Part shown: positions 28,571-37,311 of the stretch, in pieces
Layout: each line of letters begins with the position of its first letter
How positions within the stretch are numbered: the first letter of the stretch is position 1
Source: Clostridia bacterium
GTDB taxonomy: Bacteria; Bacillota; Clostridia; UMGS1810
Direction: 5' to 3'
Assembly: GCA_017416845.1 (NCBI GenBank)
Contig: JAFQBA010000006.1
Coordinates: forward strand, 29,849-93,848
Length of the DNA: 64,000 nt
Position numbers and translations under genes: made by a program
Notes under the pieces: generated by a model
Told to the model about the DNA's origin: nothing
Database searches by the model: none
Seen by the model: only the letters and a program-made list of their open reading frames with translations

Positions 28571-30532
28571 ATGATAATCAAAACTGCACGCCAAGAAGAA
28601 ACAGCCATATATGCGGCTGAAGAATTACAAAAATATCTTAATATGATGCATACGGATTTTTGCGAAAGTATTGTATATTCAAATTCTATTACTCCAAATA
28701 AAGTATATGGTGAAATAAAACTTGGACTCATGAGCGAATTCGGCTTAGACACAACTGACGCACCGGATGTATCGTGTGATGATATAGTTTACATTGACAT
28801 TGAAAACGGTAGCGGTATAATAGCCGGCAATAACATAAGAAGTATTTTACTATCTGTATATGCATATCTCCGCCAAGCAGGTTGTGCATTTATACGTCCC
28901 GGGAAAGATGGTGAATATATTCCAAAACGTAACATGGCTGAATTTTCATATACATATCGAAAAAAAGCAGATTATCCTTTCAGAGGTGAATGCGTTGAGG
29001 GTGCAGTAAGTGCAGAACATATCAAAGAAACAATTATATGGTCACCAAAAGTTGGCATGAACATGTTCATGATGGAACAAATTATCCCCTACAACTATAT
29101 GAGCAGATGGTACATGCACACAAATAACACAGTTTTGGAAGACGAAAATGTTTCTTTTGAAAAAGTCGGGGAATTTGTAAAAGAAATTGAACTTCTTATT
29201 AAAAAATGCGGACTTCAACTACATGCTCTTGGACATGGTTATCTTCTGGAACCATATGGTATTCATTATAAAACCTTTAATGATACATATGACTTAAATG
29301 ACGAAGCAAGAGCTGACATTGCTCTTGTAAATGGAAAAAGAGAATTGTTTCATGGCTCACCAAACTTCTCTCATCTTTGTTACTCCAACAAAACAATACG
29401 CAAAAAACTCATCGACTGGCTTGTAAGCTATATGAGAAAAAAACCATATATAGATTTTCTTCATGTATGGCTTGCTGATGCAACAAATAATCAATGCGAA
29501 TGTGAAAATTGCAAAGATAAACGAGTTTCCGACTTATATGTCATGCTTCTAAATGAGCTTGATGAAGAATTTACACGCCAAGGAATTGACACAAAAATAG
29601 TGTTCATTTTATATGTTGACACTCTATGGGCACCACTTCATGAAAAAATCAAAAATCCCGACAGATTCTATCTCATGACAGCAATCGGAGGAAGAGATTT
29701 TTCAAAGCCTTATGATCATACTCCATATGAAGGGAATACACCCCCATACATCAAAAATGATTACAAGGTTGAACAGTCATTCCCACTTCGAATGAGATTC
29801 ATGGATGACTGGAAACCATTCTTCGATGGAAGAAAACTTGTGTTTGAATATCACATGTATGTTCAACAGTATAACGACCCCGGCTTCATGATACTTCCAA
29901 AACTTTGGCTTGATGATATTAAAAATCTTGATGATTTTAATATTCAAGGAATGATGAGCGATCAGACACAGCGTTCATTTTTCCCTAACGGTCTGCCGAT
30001 GTCTACATATGCTGCAGGTATGTTTGACAAATCAATCAATTTTGATGATTTTGCTCTGGATTATTTCAAAGGTGCATATGGCACCGACTATAAATTTGCT
30101 ATGGATTATCTGACAGAAATTTCAAACCTTATGGGTCCGAAATATCTTGAAATGAAAGCAGAAATCGTTGATCTTGACGGAGACCTTGGAAGCAAAAAGA
30201 AAATCAAGATTAAGCCGTGGTTAAATAATAACGAAGCACAGAACAACTTTGAAAAGGCAATTAAAATTGCATATGATTTTGAAAGCATTGCGAAATCTCA
30301 TTTGAACGAAGAAAATAACACCCACAAAAAATCATGGAAGCTTTTGTGGTATCACACAGAATTCATAAAACGATACGCAGAAATTTTACTCGTTCATTCA
30401 AAAGGTGATGAAGAAAAAGCTGACAAACTTCGCGCTGATATGATAGATTATTTTTCAAACTATGAAACAGATATTTCTCTCGAATTCGACTTGTTCCTCT
30501 TTAATATGTCGGTTGAGAGAAAACTCAAATAG
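28571..30532 (+). CDS. DUF4838 domain protein (glycoside-hydrolase-like)
   Basis: A 653-residue cytoplasmic protein without signal peptide. The N-terminal 110 residues (TARQEETAIYAAEELQKYL, then GNNIRSILLSVYAYLRQAGCAFIRPG) match the accessory domain that precedes GH20/GH67-like barrels. The middle part, with HVWLADATNNQCECENCK and LNELDEEFTRQGIDTKIVFILY, is typical of DUF4838, usually found in polysaccharide utilisation loci. Absence of a secretion signal means it would act on imported sugars or cell-wall fragments. The catalytic residues are not known to me. Cotranscribed with a CapA-like gene 23 bases downstream. Confidence 0.8.
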   Translation: MIIKTARQEETAIYAAEELQKYLNMMHTDFCESIVYSNSITPNKVYGEIKLGLMSEFGLDTTDAPDVSCDDIVYIDIENGSGIIAGNNIRSILLSVYAYLRQAGCAFIRPGKDGEYIPKRNMAEFSYTYRKKADYPFRGECVEGAVSAEHIKETIIWSPKVGMNMFMMEQIIPYNYMSRWYMHTNNTVLEDENVSFEKVGEFVKEIELLIKKCGLQLHALGHGYLLEPYGIHYKTFNDTYDLNDEARADIALVNGKRELFHGSPNFSHLCYSNKTIRKKLIDWLVSYMRKKPYIDFLHVWLADATNNQCECENCKDKRVSDLYVMLLNELDEEFTRQGIDTKIVFILYVDTLWAPLHEKIKNPDRFYLMTAIGGRDFSKPYDHTPYEGNTPPYIKNDYKVEQSFPLRMRFMDDWKPFFDGRKLVFEYHMYVQQYNDPGFMILPKLWLDDIKNLDDFNIQGMMSDQTQRSFFPNGLPMSTYAAGMFDKSINFDDFALDYFKGAYGTDYKFAMDYLTEISNLMGPKYLEMKAEIVDLDGDLGSKKKIKIKPWLNNNEAQNNFEKAIKIAYDFESIAKSHLNEENNTHKKSWKLLWYHTEFIKRYAEILLVHSKGDEEKADKLRADMIDYFSNYETDISLEFDLFLFNMSVERKLK

Positions 30533-30555
30533 CATACCGGAAAGGAAGATTAACC

Positions 30556-31623
30556 ATGATTATTACAATTGGCGGAGACGTATGCGTTACAGACGGTAAC
30601 AGAGAAATGTTCGCAAATAAAGAAACAGACAAACTGTTTAATGATGTAAAAGATGTTTTTTCAAAATCCGATATCAATTTTGTAAACCTTGAATGTGCAA
30701 TAACAGATTCCGAAAACCGCATAAAAAAATTCGGACCTAACCTTAAAGCTCCCAAAGGAACTGCATCTGTTTTAAAAGAGGTCGGAATTGATTATTGTTC
30801 ACTTTCAAATAACCACACGTTTGATTTTGGTATTGAAGGGCTAAAAGATACAATCAATGCGTTAAATGAACAAAATATCGTCTACACAGGCGTCGGAGAA
30901 GATAACATTGATGCCAGAAAAGATTTAATTATAGAAAAAGGCGGGAAAAAAATAGCGATTATTGCTGTTTGTGAACATGAATATTCATATGCATTGACCG
31001 ATCGGACAGGTGCAAGAGAATATGACCCGTATGACACTACAGAGGACATTATCGAAGCAAAAAAAACTGCCGATTATGTTATTGTTATTTATCACGGTGG
31101 AAAAGAAATGTGTCGTTATCCATCACCAAGACTAATAAAGTTATGTCATTCCATGGCTAACCACGGTGCAGATGTTGTTCTTTGTCAGCACAGCCACTGC
31201 ATTGGATGTTACGAAAATTATAACAACTGTCACATTATGTATGGTCAAGGTAACTTCCACTTTACCAAGCTCAACGATAATGAAACAGAAATGTGGTCAA
31301 CGGGATTACTTTTACAGTTTGATACAGAAAACAAAGAATCAATTAAATTTATACCAACTTATGCATTGAATGGCGGTATTCACATCGCAAAGGATGACTT
31401 CAAAAACAAAATTATTTCGGAGCTCGACAAAAGGAATAAAGAACTGGAGAATGGTGAATGGAAAAAAGGATGGCATGAGTTTTGCGAAAGTGTTAAAGAA
31501 ACATACACCAATGCAATCACAAGCGGAGACATGGATTTTTTTGCACACTATCTCGATTGCGAAGCCCACACTGATGTATGGCGTGAGCTCTACCCTACCT
31601 GGAATATGACAAACGAAAAATAA
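30556..31623 (+). CDS. CapA family protein (metallophosphatase fold)
   Basis: 355 residues with the PGA_cap motif set: TIGGDVCVTD, NLECAITD, LSNNHTFDFG, VIYHGGKEM and CQHSHCIG, which would hold a two-metal site. It lacks the membrane anchor of true CapA from poly-gamma-glutamate capsule synthesis, and no capB or capC is nearby. A phosphatase or related hydrolase acting with the DUF4838 neighbour is more likely than capsule synthesis, but that is inference. Confidence 0.82.
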   Translation: MIITIGGDVCVTDGNREMFANKETDKLFNDVKDVFSKSDINFVNLECAITDSENRIKKFGPNLKAPKGTASVLKEVGIDYCSLSNNHTFDFGIEGLKDTINALNEQNIVYTGVGEDNIDARKDLIIEKGGKKIAIIAVCEHEYSYALTDRTGAREYDPYDTTEDIIEAKKTADYVIVIYHGGKEMCRYPSPRLIKLCHSMANHGADVVLCQHSHCIGCYENYNNCHIMYGQGNFHFTKLNDNETEMWSTGLLLQFDTENKESIKFIPTYALNGGIHIAKDDFKNKIISELDKRNKELENGEWKKGWHEFCESVKETYTNAITSGDMDFFAHYLDCEAHTDVWRELYPTWNMTNEK

Positions 31624-31637
31624 AATTATGATCATTG

Positions 31638-31668
31638 AAAAAGGTTGCTCAAAGCGAGCAACCTTTTT
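31638..31668. terminator. Bidirectional terminator between CapA-like gene and AICAR transformylase gene
   Basis: Perfect 13-base arms (31638-31650 and 31656-31668) around a 5-base loop, with A at one end and T at the other, between two convergent genes. The stem AGGTTGCTC/GAGCAACCT is stable and works in both directions. Confidence 0.88.
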
Positions 31669-31680
31669 ATTTGAAAAATA

Positions 31681-32865
31681 TTAATGATGGAAAAGTCTCA
31701 TACCGGTGAAGGAGCATACCATGTCATTTGCATCACAGCAGTCGATAACAGCATCATCACGAATCGAACCACCGGGTTCCGCAATATATTTTACACCGCT
31801 TTTGAGCGCGCGTTTAATGTTGTCATCAAATGGGAAGAACGCATCAGATGCAAGCGAAACACCGTCAATTGAAGCAAGATATGTTTCAATCTCTTCATCT
31901 GTAAGAGGAGCCGGCTGTGATTCAAAGTATTTCTGCCAGTTACCGTCTGCACAAACGTCTTCTTCGTTTCTGTTGATGTAACCGTCAATAACATTGTCTC
32001 TTTCGGGGCGACCAAGGCTTGCTTTAAAAGGAAGATTCAGCACCTTTTCATGCTGACGCAAAAACCATGTGTCTGCTTTGGAACCTGCAAGTCTTGTGCA
32101 ATGAATACGAGATTGCTGTCCTGCACCAACGCCGATAGCCTGACCATCAACTGCATAACAAACAGAGTTTGATTGGGTATATTTGAGTGTGATAAGAGCA
32201 ATAATCAAATCACGAACAGCAGTTTCGGGAAGATTTTTGTTTTTGGTAACAATATTTGACAAAAGCTCTTCATTTATTTCAAAATTATTTCTGCCCTGTT
32301 CAAATGTAATTCCAAAAACCTGCTTGTGTTCAACGGGAGCAGGAACATAATCGGGGTCGATTTTTACAATGTTGTAATTCCCTTTTCTCTTCTGTTTAAG
32401 AATTTCAAGTGCTTCGTCAGTATATCCGGGAGCAATAACTCCGTCTGAAACTTCTCTTTTTATCATTTTAGCGGTTGTTGCATCGCAAATGTCGGAAAGT
32501 GCAACCCAGTCACCAAAAGAACACATTCTGTCGGTTCCTCTTGCTCTTGCATAGGCACATGCAAGCGGAGAATCATCAAGACCTTCAATATCATCAACAA
32601 AGCATGCTTTTTTCAGATTATCCGAAAGCTTAATGCCAACTGCGGCAGATGTGGGGCTAACATGTTTAAAAGATGTAACAGCAGGGAGGCCAAGAGCTTC
32701 TTTAAGCTCTTTAACAAGCTGCCAACTGTTGAATGCATCAAGAAAATTGATATATCCAGGTCTGCCGGAGAGGATTTCAATTGGAAGCTCGGAGCCGTCT
32801 GCCATAAATATTTTAGCAGGTTTCTGATTGGGGTTACATCCGTATTTTAGTTCAAATTCTTTCAT
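31681..32865 (-). CDS. Phosphoribosylaminoimidazolecarboxamide (AICAR) formyltransferase, stand-alone
   Basis: Adds the last carbon of the purine ring, using 10-formyltetrahydrofolate, to give FAICAR. At 394 residues it corresponds to the transformylase half of PurH only; the N-terminal IMP cyclohydrolase domain is absent. ELKYGCNPNQKPAKIF, TSFKHVSPTSAAVG, QSRIHCTRLAGSKADTW and EPGGSIRDDAVIDCC are conserved blocks of the AICARFT fold. The KHVSPTSAAVG variant identifies the separate clostridial form. The missing cyclohydrolase step is encoded directly upstream. Confidence 0.93.
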   Translation of the reverse strand: MKEFELKYGCNPNQKPAKIFMADGSELPIEILSGRPGYINFLDAFNSWQLVKELKEALGLPAVTSFKHVSPTSAAVGIKLSDNLKKACFVDDIEGLDDSPLACAYARARGTDRMCSFGDWVALSDICDATTAKMIKREVSDGVIAPGYTDEALEILKQKRKGNYNIVKIDPDYVPAPVEHKQVFGITFEQGRNNFEINEELLSNIVTKNKNLPETAVRDLIIALITLKYTQSNSVCYAVDGQAIGVGAGQQSRIHCTRLAGSKADTWFLRQHEKVLNLPFKASLGRPERDNVIDGYINRNEEDVCADGNWQKYFESQPAPLTDEEIETYLASIDGVSLASDAFFPFDDNIKRALKSGVKYIAEPGGSIRDDAVIDCCDANDMVCSFTGMRLFHH

Positions 32866-32881
32866 GTTTATTCTCCTTGAA

Positions 32882-33601
32882 TTATTTATTTTTATTAATC
32901 ATTCTTTCATCAATTTCTCCTGTTTCTAAATCTGTATAACGAACATAAAGAGAAATTTTATTATCTTCATCAAGTGCATTCCAGAGTTTATCGGTAAATT
33001 CATCAATACAATTTCCTACCTCAACTCTTTCGGGTTCACCGCAGAATGTTGGAATGGGATTTCCGTCACAAATGTAAGTGTGAATAAAATGACCGAGACC
33101 GGGAAGTGAAGGATAACTGAATGTGTAACGATTGCATGCCGATCCATTTGCATCGGCACTTTTTAAAATGCTCATTTCATATGTAAAATCTGCATTATCA
33201 AATGTGAGCATAGCACTAATACGTGGTGTAAGATTTGGAGCATCGGGTTCAAACTCTCTTTTTGTGAGTGCACCGGAAAAGCTTTCTCCGTTTTTGATTC
33301 CTTCATAAATTGTGTCGGTCTGATCACCGTTTGTAACAATAAGTTTATTCTCAAACTCTCTTATTGCCGCGTAAATAATCAAACTTGGATCTTCAACCTT
33401 TGATGCATCAAAAGGTTCTGTAAAAATGCTGCCGTCTCGCTTTGTGAAAACACGGTTACGGCTGTTGGCACTTCTGCCCATGATAAAATATGCCGAGCAG
33501 GCTTTTTTGCCGTCTTCGGTTTTTCCGACAACAATACCTCTGCCAACGTAGGAATTTCCTTTAATGAGTTCATCAATTTTGTTAATTTCGTAGATATTCA
33601 T
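32882..33601 (-). CDS. purO: IMP cyclohydrolase, archaeal PurO type
   Basis: Closes FAICAR to IMP, the final step of purine synthesis. The 239-residue protein has SYVGRGIVVGKTEDGKKA followed by MGRSANSRNRVF, the signature of the PurO family, which is unrelated to the PurH N-terminal domain. ATG follows AAAGGAG. It is 16 bases upstream of the transformylase gene, so the pair does what a fused PurH does elsewhere. The operon begins with a ZTP riboswitch. Confidence 0.9.
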   Translation of the reverse strand: MNIYEINKIDELIKGNSYVGRGIVVGKTEDGKKACSAYFIMGRSANSRNRVFTKRDGSIFTEPFDASKVEDPSLIIYAAIREFENKLIVTNGDQTDTIYEGIKNGESFSGALTKREFEPDAPNLTPRISAMLTFDNADFTYEMSILKSADANGSACNRYTFSYPSLPGLGHFIHTYICDGNPIPTFCGEPERVEVGNCIDEFTDKLWNALDEDNKISLYVRYTDLETGEIDERMINKNK

Positions 33602-33624
33602 TCTTTTTCTCCTTTTATGATATT

Positions 33625-33663
33625 AAAAAGGCACACATACCCCTTTTCGTGGAGATGTGTGCC
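33625..33663 (-). terminator. Riboswitch-controlled terminator of purO-AICARFT
   Basis: GGCACACAT (33655-33663) pairs with ATGTGTGCC (33630-33638), reading on the minus strand, followed by five T. The 5' arm begins with the GGC that ends the conserved CTGGGC of the riboswitch, so aptamer folding and terminator compete. Confidence 0.85.
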
Positions 33664-33753
33664 CAGACGGTCGGCTGATAAATAAATTATCTCATTTCTT
33701 TGCTCCTCTGTGGTGCTCCACATATGATTAACATATTTCCGTCAGTTACAAAG
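33661..33753 (-). ncRNA. ZTP/ZMP riboswitch (pfl motif)
   Basis: On the minus strand the aptamer has stem P1 (CTTTGT 33748-33753 with ACAGAG 33706-33711), an internal loop with ACTGACGGA and GGAGCACC, and stem P2 (ATATG/CATAT). After a linker comes the conserved block CCGACCGTCTGGGC (33661-33674). This matches the pfl consensus (ACUGGCG, GGAGC, CCGnCUGGGC), which binds the purine intermediate ZMP or ZTP and turns genes on. The linked terminator is at 33625-33663. ZMP (AICAR) is the substrate of the transformylase in this operon. Confidence 0.87.
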
Positions 33754-33765
33754 AATTATAAATTA

Positions 33766-33794
33766 AATATATCATATTTCAAAAACATTGTCAA
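33766..33794 (-). promoter_or_regulatory. Promoter of the ZTP-riboswitch operon
   Basis: TTGACA (33789-33794), 17 bases, TATATT (33766-33771), immediately after the carB stop. It makes the purine pair independent of carB transcription. Transcription would begin a few bases before P1 of the riboswitch. Confidence 0.8.
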
Positions 33795-33799
33795 ACAAA

Positions 33800-36700
33800 T
33801 TATGAATCAATTGTCGAAATTGTAAGAGTTGTTTCTTCAAGAACATCAAGCAAAACTTTTACAGTGTCCAATGCAGTGAAAATTGTAACGTTGTTTTCAA
33901 TTGCATAACTTCTTATCATGTAACCGTCGCTTGCCTGGCCTACACTACCTTCATCACGGGTATTAATTACATATGCAATATGTCCCATTCTGAGTCTTTC
34001 GTGAATTTCGTCACTATCCTCGCTGATCTTGTTGAGAACATGAGTACGGATACCGTTTTTCTTGAGAAATTCTGCCGTGCCGATGGTTGCTTCAATGTTA
34101 AAGCCAAGATTATAGAAGCGTCTGATAAGCGGAAGAGCTTCTTCTTTATCTTTGTCGGCAATTGTTGCAAAAACAGTACCGTAGTTTTGCAAATGCATTC
34201 CCGATGCCTGAAGTGCCTTGTAGAGTGCACGGTTTAATTTATCATCATAGCCGATTGCTTCACCTGTTGATTTCATTTCGGGAGAAAGATAAGCATCTAA
34301 GCCTCTGATTTTGTTAAAAGAGAATACAGGCACTTTTACATACCAACGATTTTTCTCTTTGGGATATATTTCAAATATGCCCTGCTCTTTGAGTGATTTG
34401 CCCATAATAACTTCAGTTGCAATATCGGCAAGACTGTAGCCTGTTGATTTTGAAAGGAATGGAACAGTTCTTGAAGAACGTGGGTTAACTTCAATAATAA
34501 ACACATTTTCGTTTTCATCAACAATAAACTGAATGTTATAAAGACCGACAATACCGATTCCAAGACCAAGCTTTTTAGCATATTCAAGAATAATACCTTT
34601 AACCTTATCCGAAATACTGAATGTTGGATATACACTTATAGAGTCGCCGGAGTGAATACCTGTTCTTTCGACAAGTTCCATGATACCCGGAACAAAAACA
34701 TCTTTGCCGTCACAAATAGCATCAATCTCTACTTCTTTACCTCTGATATATTTATCAACAAGAACAGGTTTGTCCTCATCAATTTCAACGGCAGTTTTGA
34801 GATAATGACGAAGCTGGTCTTCATTGGCAACAATCTGCATTGCTCTTCCGCCAAGAACAAAACTCGGACGAACAAGAACGGGATAACCGATTTCTTTTGC
34901 AGCTTCAATGCCGTCTTCTATTTTTGTAACAGCTCTACCCTTTGGCTGGGGAATGTTGAGTTTATCAAGAATCTTTTCGAAGCTATCTCTGTTTTCAGCT
35001 CGTTCAATGGCTTCACAATCTGTACCTATTATCTTCACACCACGTTCCATGAGTGGCTGAGCAAGATTGATTGCTGTCTGGCCACCGAGGGAAGCTATAA
35101 CACCAATCGGTTTTTCAAACTCAATTATGTTCATAACATCTTCGGGTGTAAGAGGTTCAAAATAGAGCTTGTCCGCTGTAGTGTAATCAGTTGAAACGGT
35201 TTCGGGATTGTTGTTAATGATAATAGCCTCATAGCCTGATTTTTTGATTGTTGTAACAGCATGAACAGTTGAATAGTCAAATTCAACGCCCTGTCCGATA
35301 CGAATAGGTCCTGCACCGAGAACAACAATTTTCTTTTTATCCGAAAGAATTGAGGCATTTTCATCGGAATATGACGAATAGAAATAAGGAATGTATGCAT
35401 TTGTATGGCAAGTATCAACCATTTTGTACACCGGGAAAATGTTGTTTGCCTTACGAAGATTAAACACATCAATCTCTTTCATATTCCAGAGTTTTGCAAT
35501 GAACTTATCACTAAAGCCCATTTTCTTTGCTGATTTCATAATATCTAGATTGCCAACGTTGTTTCTGACTGCTTCCTCCATATCAATAATTCTTTTGATT
35601 GATTCAAGGAAATACGGTGTAATCTTTGTTACATCATGAAGTTTTTCAATTGTTGCGCCTCTGCGAAGAAGCTCTGCAACAGCAAAAATATTATCATCTT
35701 TAAATTCTTCAAGATAAGCATAAAGCTCATCAGTTGTTTTTGAATCAAATTTAGGAAGATGGAAATGACAAGCTCCTGTTTCCAATGAACGAACAGATTT
35801 AAGCAAACATTCTTCAAGATTTGAACCAATGCCCATAACTTCACCTGTGGCTTTCATCTGAGTGCCGAGGGTGTTTGGAGCAGTTGCAAATTTGTCAAAC
35901 GGAAAACGTGGAAGTTTTGCAACAATATAGTCAAGACTGGGTTCGAAAGCAGCCGTTGTGTTTGCAATTGCAATATCTTCAAGAGCCATGCCGACAGCAA
36001 TTTTTGCGGTTACTCTTGCAATCGGATATCCGCTCGCTTTTGAAGCAAGTGCGGAAGAACGGGATACTCTGGGGTTAACTTCAATGAGGTAATATTCACT
36101 TGAATGAGGATTGAGTGCAAACTGAACATTACATCCGCCTTCAATTTTGAGTTCACGAATTATTTTGATGGCACTATCGTTGAGCATCTTAAGATCGTGA
36201 TCGTTAAGTGTGAGGATTGGAGCAACAACAAGTGAGTCACCTGTGTGAACTCCAACAGGATCAATGTTTTCCATGCCACAGATTGTGATGGCATGGTCGT
36301 TTGAATCACGCATAACCTCGAACTCAATTTCTTTGTAGCCTTTTACACTCTTCTCAATGAGAACCTGATGAACCGGCGAAAGTTTGAAAGCGTTGAGACC
36401 AATTTCAACAAGCTCTTCTTCGTTATAGGCAAAACCGCCACCTGTTCCTCCGAGCGTGAAAGCAGGACGAAGAACAACCGGATAACCGATGCGCGAAGCA
36501 GCTTCTTTTGCTTCTTCGAGAGAATATGTTATTTCAGAAGGAATGGTAGGTTCACCAATGGACTGACAAAGTTCTTTAAACATCTCACGGTCTTCAGCTC
36601 GTTCAATGCTGACACTGCTTGTACCGAGAAGTTCTACACCGCATTCTTTGAGAATCCCTTTTTTCTCAAGTTGCATTGCCAAGTTGAGACCGGTTTGTCC

Positions 36701-36973
36701 GCCAATTCCGGGAACAATGGCATCAGGACGTTCATAGCGAAGAATTTTTGCAATATATTCAAGCGTGAGAGGCTCCATATAAACCTTGTCAGCAATAGTT
36801 GTATCAGTCATAATTGTAGCAGGATTGGAGTTGCAAAGAACAACTTCATAACCTTCCTCTTTGAGTGCAAGACATGCCTGTGTACCCGCATAGTCAAATT
36901 CGGCTGCCTGGCCGATAACAATCGGACCGGAGCCTATTATCAGAATTTTTTTAATATCAGTTCTTTTTGCCAT
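33800..36973 (-). CDS. carB: Carbamoyl-phosphate synthase large subunit
   Basis: 1057 residues with the duplicated ATP-grasp layout. The N-terminal synthetase half begins KKILIIGSGPIVIGQAAEFDYAGTQACLAL; the repeat begins KKIVVLGAGPIRIGQGVEFDYS near residue 550. A C-terminal MGS-like allosteric domain (NIEATIGTAEFLKKNGI) follows. It makes carbamoyl phosphate for pyrimidines and arginine. The glutaminase subunit carA is not next to it, so it must be encoded elsewhere. Preceded by CAGGAGG at a good distance. Confidence 0.96.
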   Translation of the reverse strand: MAKRTDIKKILIIGSGPIVIGQAAEFDYAGTQACLALKEEGYEVVLCNSNPATIMTDTTIADKVYMEPLTLEYIAKILRYERPDAIVPGIGGQTGLNLAMQLEKKGILKECGVELLGTSSVSIERAEDREMFKELCQSIGEPTIPSEITYSLEEAKEAASRIGYPVVLRPAFTLGGTGGGFAYNEEELVEIGLNAFKLSPVHQVLIEKSVKGYKEIEFEVMRDSNDHAITICGMENIDPVGVHTGDSLVVAPILTLNDHDLKMLNDSAIKIIRELKIEGGCNVQFALNPHSSEYYLIEVNPRVSRSSALASKASGYPIARVTAKIAVGMALEDIAIANTTAAFEPSLDYIVAKLPRFPFDKFATAPNTLGTQMKATGEVMGIGSNLEECLLKSVRSLETGACHFHLPKFDSKTTDELYAYLEEFKDDNIFAVAELLRRGATIEKLHDVTKITPYFLESIKRIIDMEEAVRNNVGNLDIMKSAKKMGFSDKFIAKLWNMKEIDVFNLRKANNIFPVYKMVDTCHTNAYIPYFYSSYSDENASILSDKKKIVVLGAGPIRIGQGVEFDYSTVHAVTTIKKSGYEAIIINNNPETVSTDYTTADKLYFEPLTPEDVMNIIEFEKPIGVIASLGGQTAINLAQPLMERGVKIIGTDCEAIERAENRDSFEKILDKLNIPQPKGRAVTKIEDGIEAAKEIGYPVLVRPSFVLGGRAMQIVANEDQLRHYLKTAVEIDEDKPVLVDKYIRGKEVEIDAICDGKDVFVPGIMELVERTGIHSGDSISVYPTFSISDKVKGIILEYAKKLGLGIGIVGLYNIQFIVDENENVFIIEVNPRSSRTVPFLSKSTGYSLADIATEVIMGKSLKEQGIFEIYPKEKNRWYVKVPVFSFNKIRGLDAYLSPEMKSTGEAIGYDDKLNRALYKALQASGMHLQNYGTVFATIADKDKEEALPLIRRFYNLGFNIEATIGTAEFLKKNGIRTHVLNKISEDSDEIHERLRMGHIAYVINTRDEGSVGQASDGYMIRSYAIENNVTIFTALDTVKVLLDVLEETTLTISTIDS

Positions 36974-37071
36974 TGTGTTAACCTCCTGAATTAATTAAAT
37001 GTAATATGTGAAATTTGCCATGTAAAAATTTATAAAAATTTTTTTCAAAAAAAATCCCGAGAAATCAAATG
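36974..37071 (-). promoter_or_regulatory. carB upstream region: terminator tail and weak promoter
   Basis: After the small-ORF terminator (37047-37097), the minus strand holds TTTACA, 17 bases and TACATT about 30 bases before the carB ribosome site, a weak promoter candidate. Otherwise this stretch is AT-rich with no gene. carB could be expressed from this promoter or by readthrough of the terminator. Confidence 0.35.
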
Positions 37072-37097
37072 TTAAAAAACACTGATACAATCGGGAT
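37047..37097 (-). terminator. Terminator/attenuator overlapping the end of the small ORF
   Basis: ATCCCGA (37091-37097) pairs with TCGGGAT (37054-37060), reading on the minus strand, followed by seven T. Between them ATCAG/TGTT and AACA/TTGAT also pair, with one bulge, so the whole forms one long hairpin. The 5' arm lies inside the last ten codons of the small ORF. Translation to the stop codon would therefore cover it, the geometry of an attenuator, although it may simply terminate a short transcript. Confidence 0.6.
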
Positions 37098-37209
37098 AAT
37101 AATATTTATTGTTAATTGGCGGTAATGAAACAACTTGAAAAACAAGAATAGAATCAGCAGTTGAAAAATCGGAAATACTTTTTTGAGTTATTCCTTTGCA
37201 TGCTGTCAT
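37072..37209 (-). CDS. 45-codon small ORF upstream of carB
   Basis: No family recognised. It opens with ATG behind a very good site (AAGGAGA, nine bases), begins MTACKGITQKSISDF and ends YYYPDCISVF, with two cysteines at residues 4 and 41 and no signal peptide or membrane segment. It has a good promoter upstream (37267-37295) and a terminator that overlaps its end. It could be a small protein, a precursor peptide, or a leader peptide for carB. Too short to judge coding bias. Confidence 0.5.
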   Translation of the reverse strand: MTACKGITQKSISDFSTADSILVFQVVSLPPINNKYYYPDCISVF

Positions 37210-37266
37210 TTTGTTTTTCTCCTTCCTTCAATTTGAAAATATGTTCTACAAATATTTATCTTATAA

Positions 37267-37295
37267 AGAATAACATATTTTATTAATTTTGTCAA
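37267..37295 (-). promoter_or_regulatory. Promoter of the small ORF / carB leader
   Basis: TTGACA (37290-37295), 17 bases, TATTCT (37267-37272) on the minus strand. The transcript would start near 37260, 50 bases before the small ORF. Confidence 0.72.
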
Positions 37296-37311
37296 CAAAA
37301 ACATTACGTTT

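Noticed and set aside
36368..36994. 208-codon plus-strand frame opposite the carB start
   Set aside because: Shadow of the first ATP-grasp region of carB; no ribosome site or recognisable domain.
37072..37209. The 45-codon ORF as a SCIFF ranthipeptide precursor
   Set aside because: SCIFF peptides have six cysteines clustered in 45 residues; this one has two, and no radical SAM maturase is adjacent.
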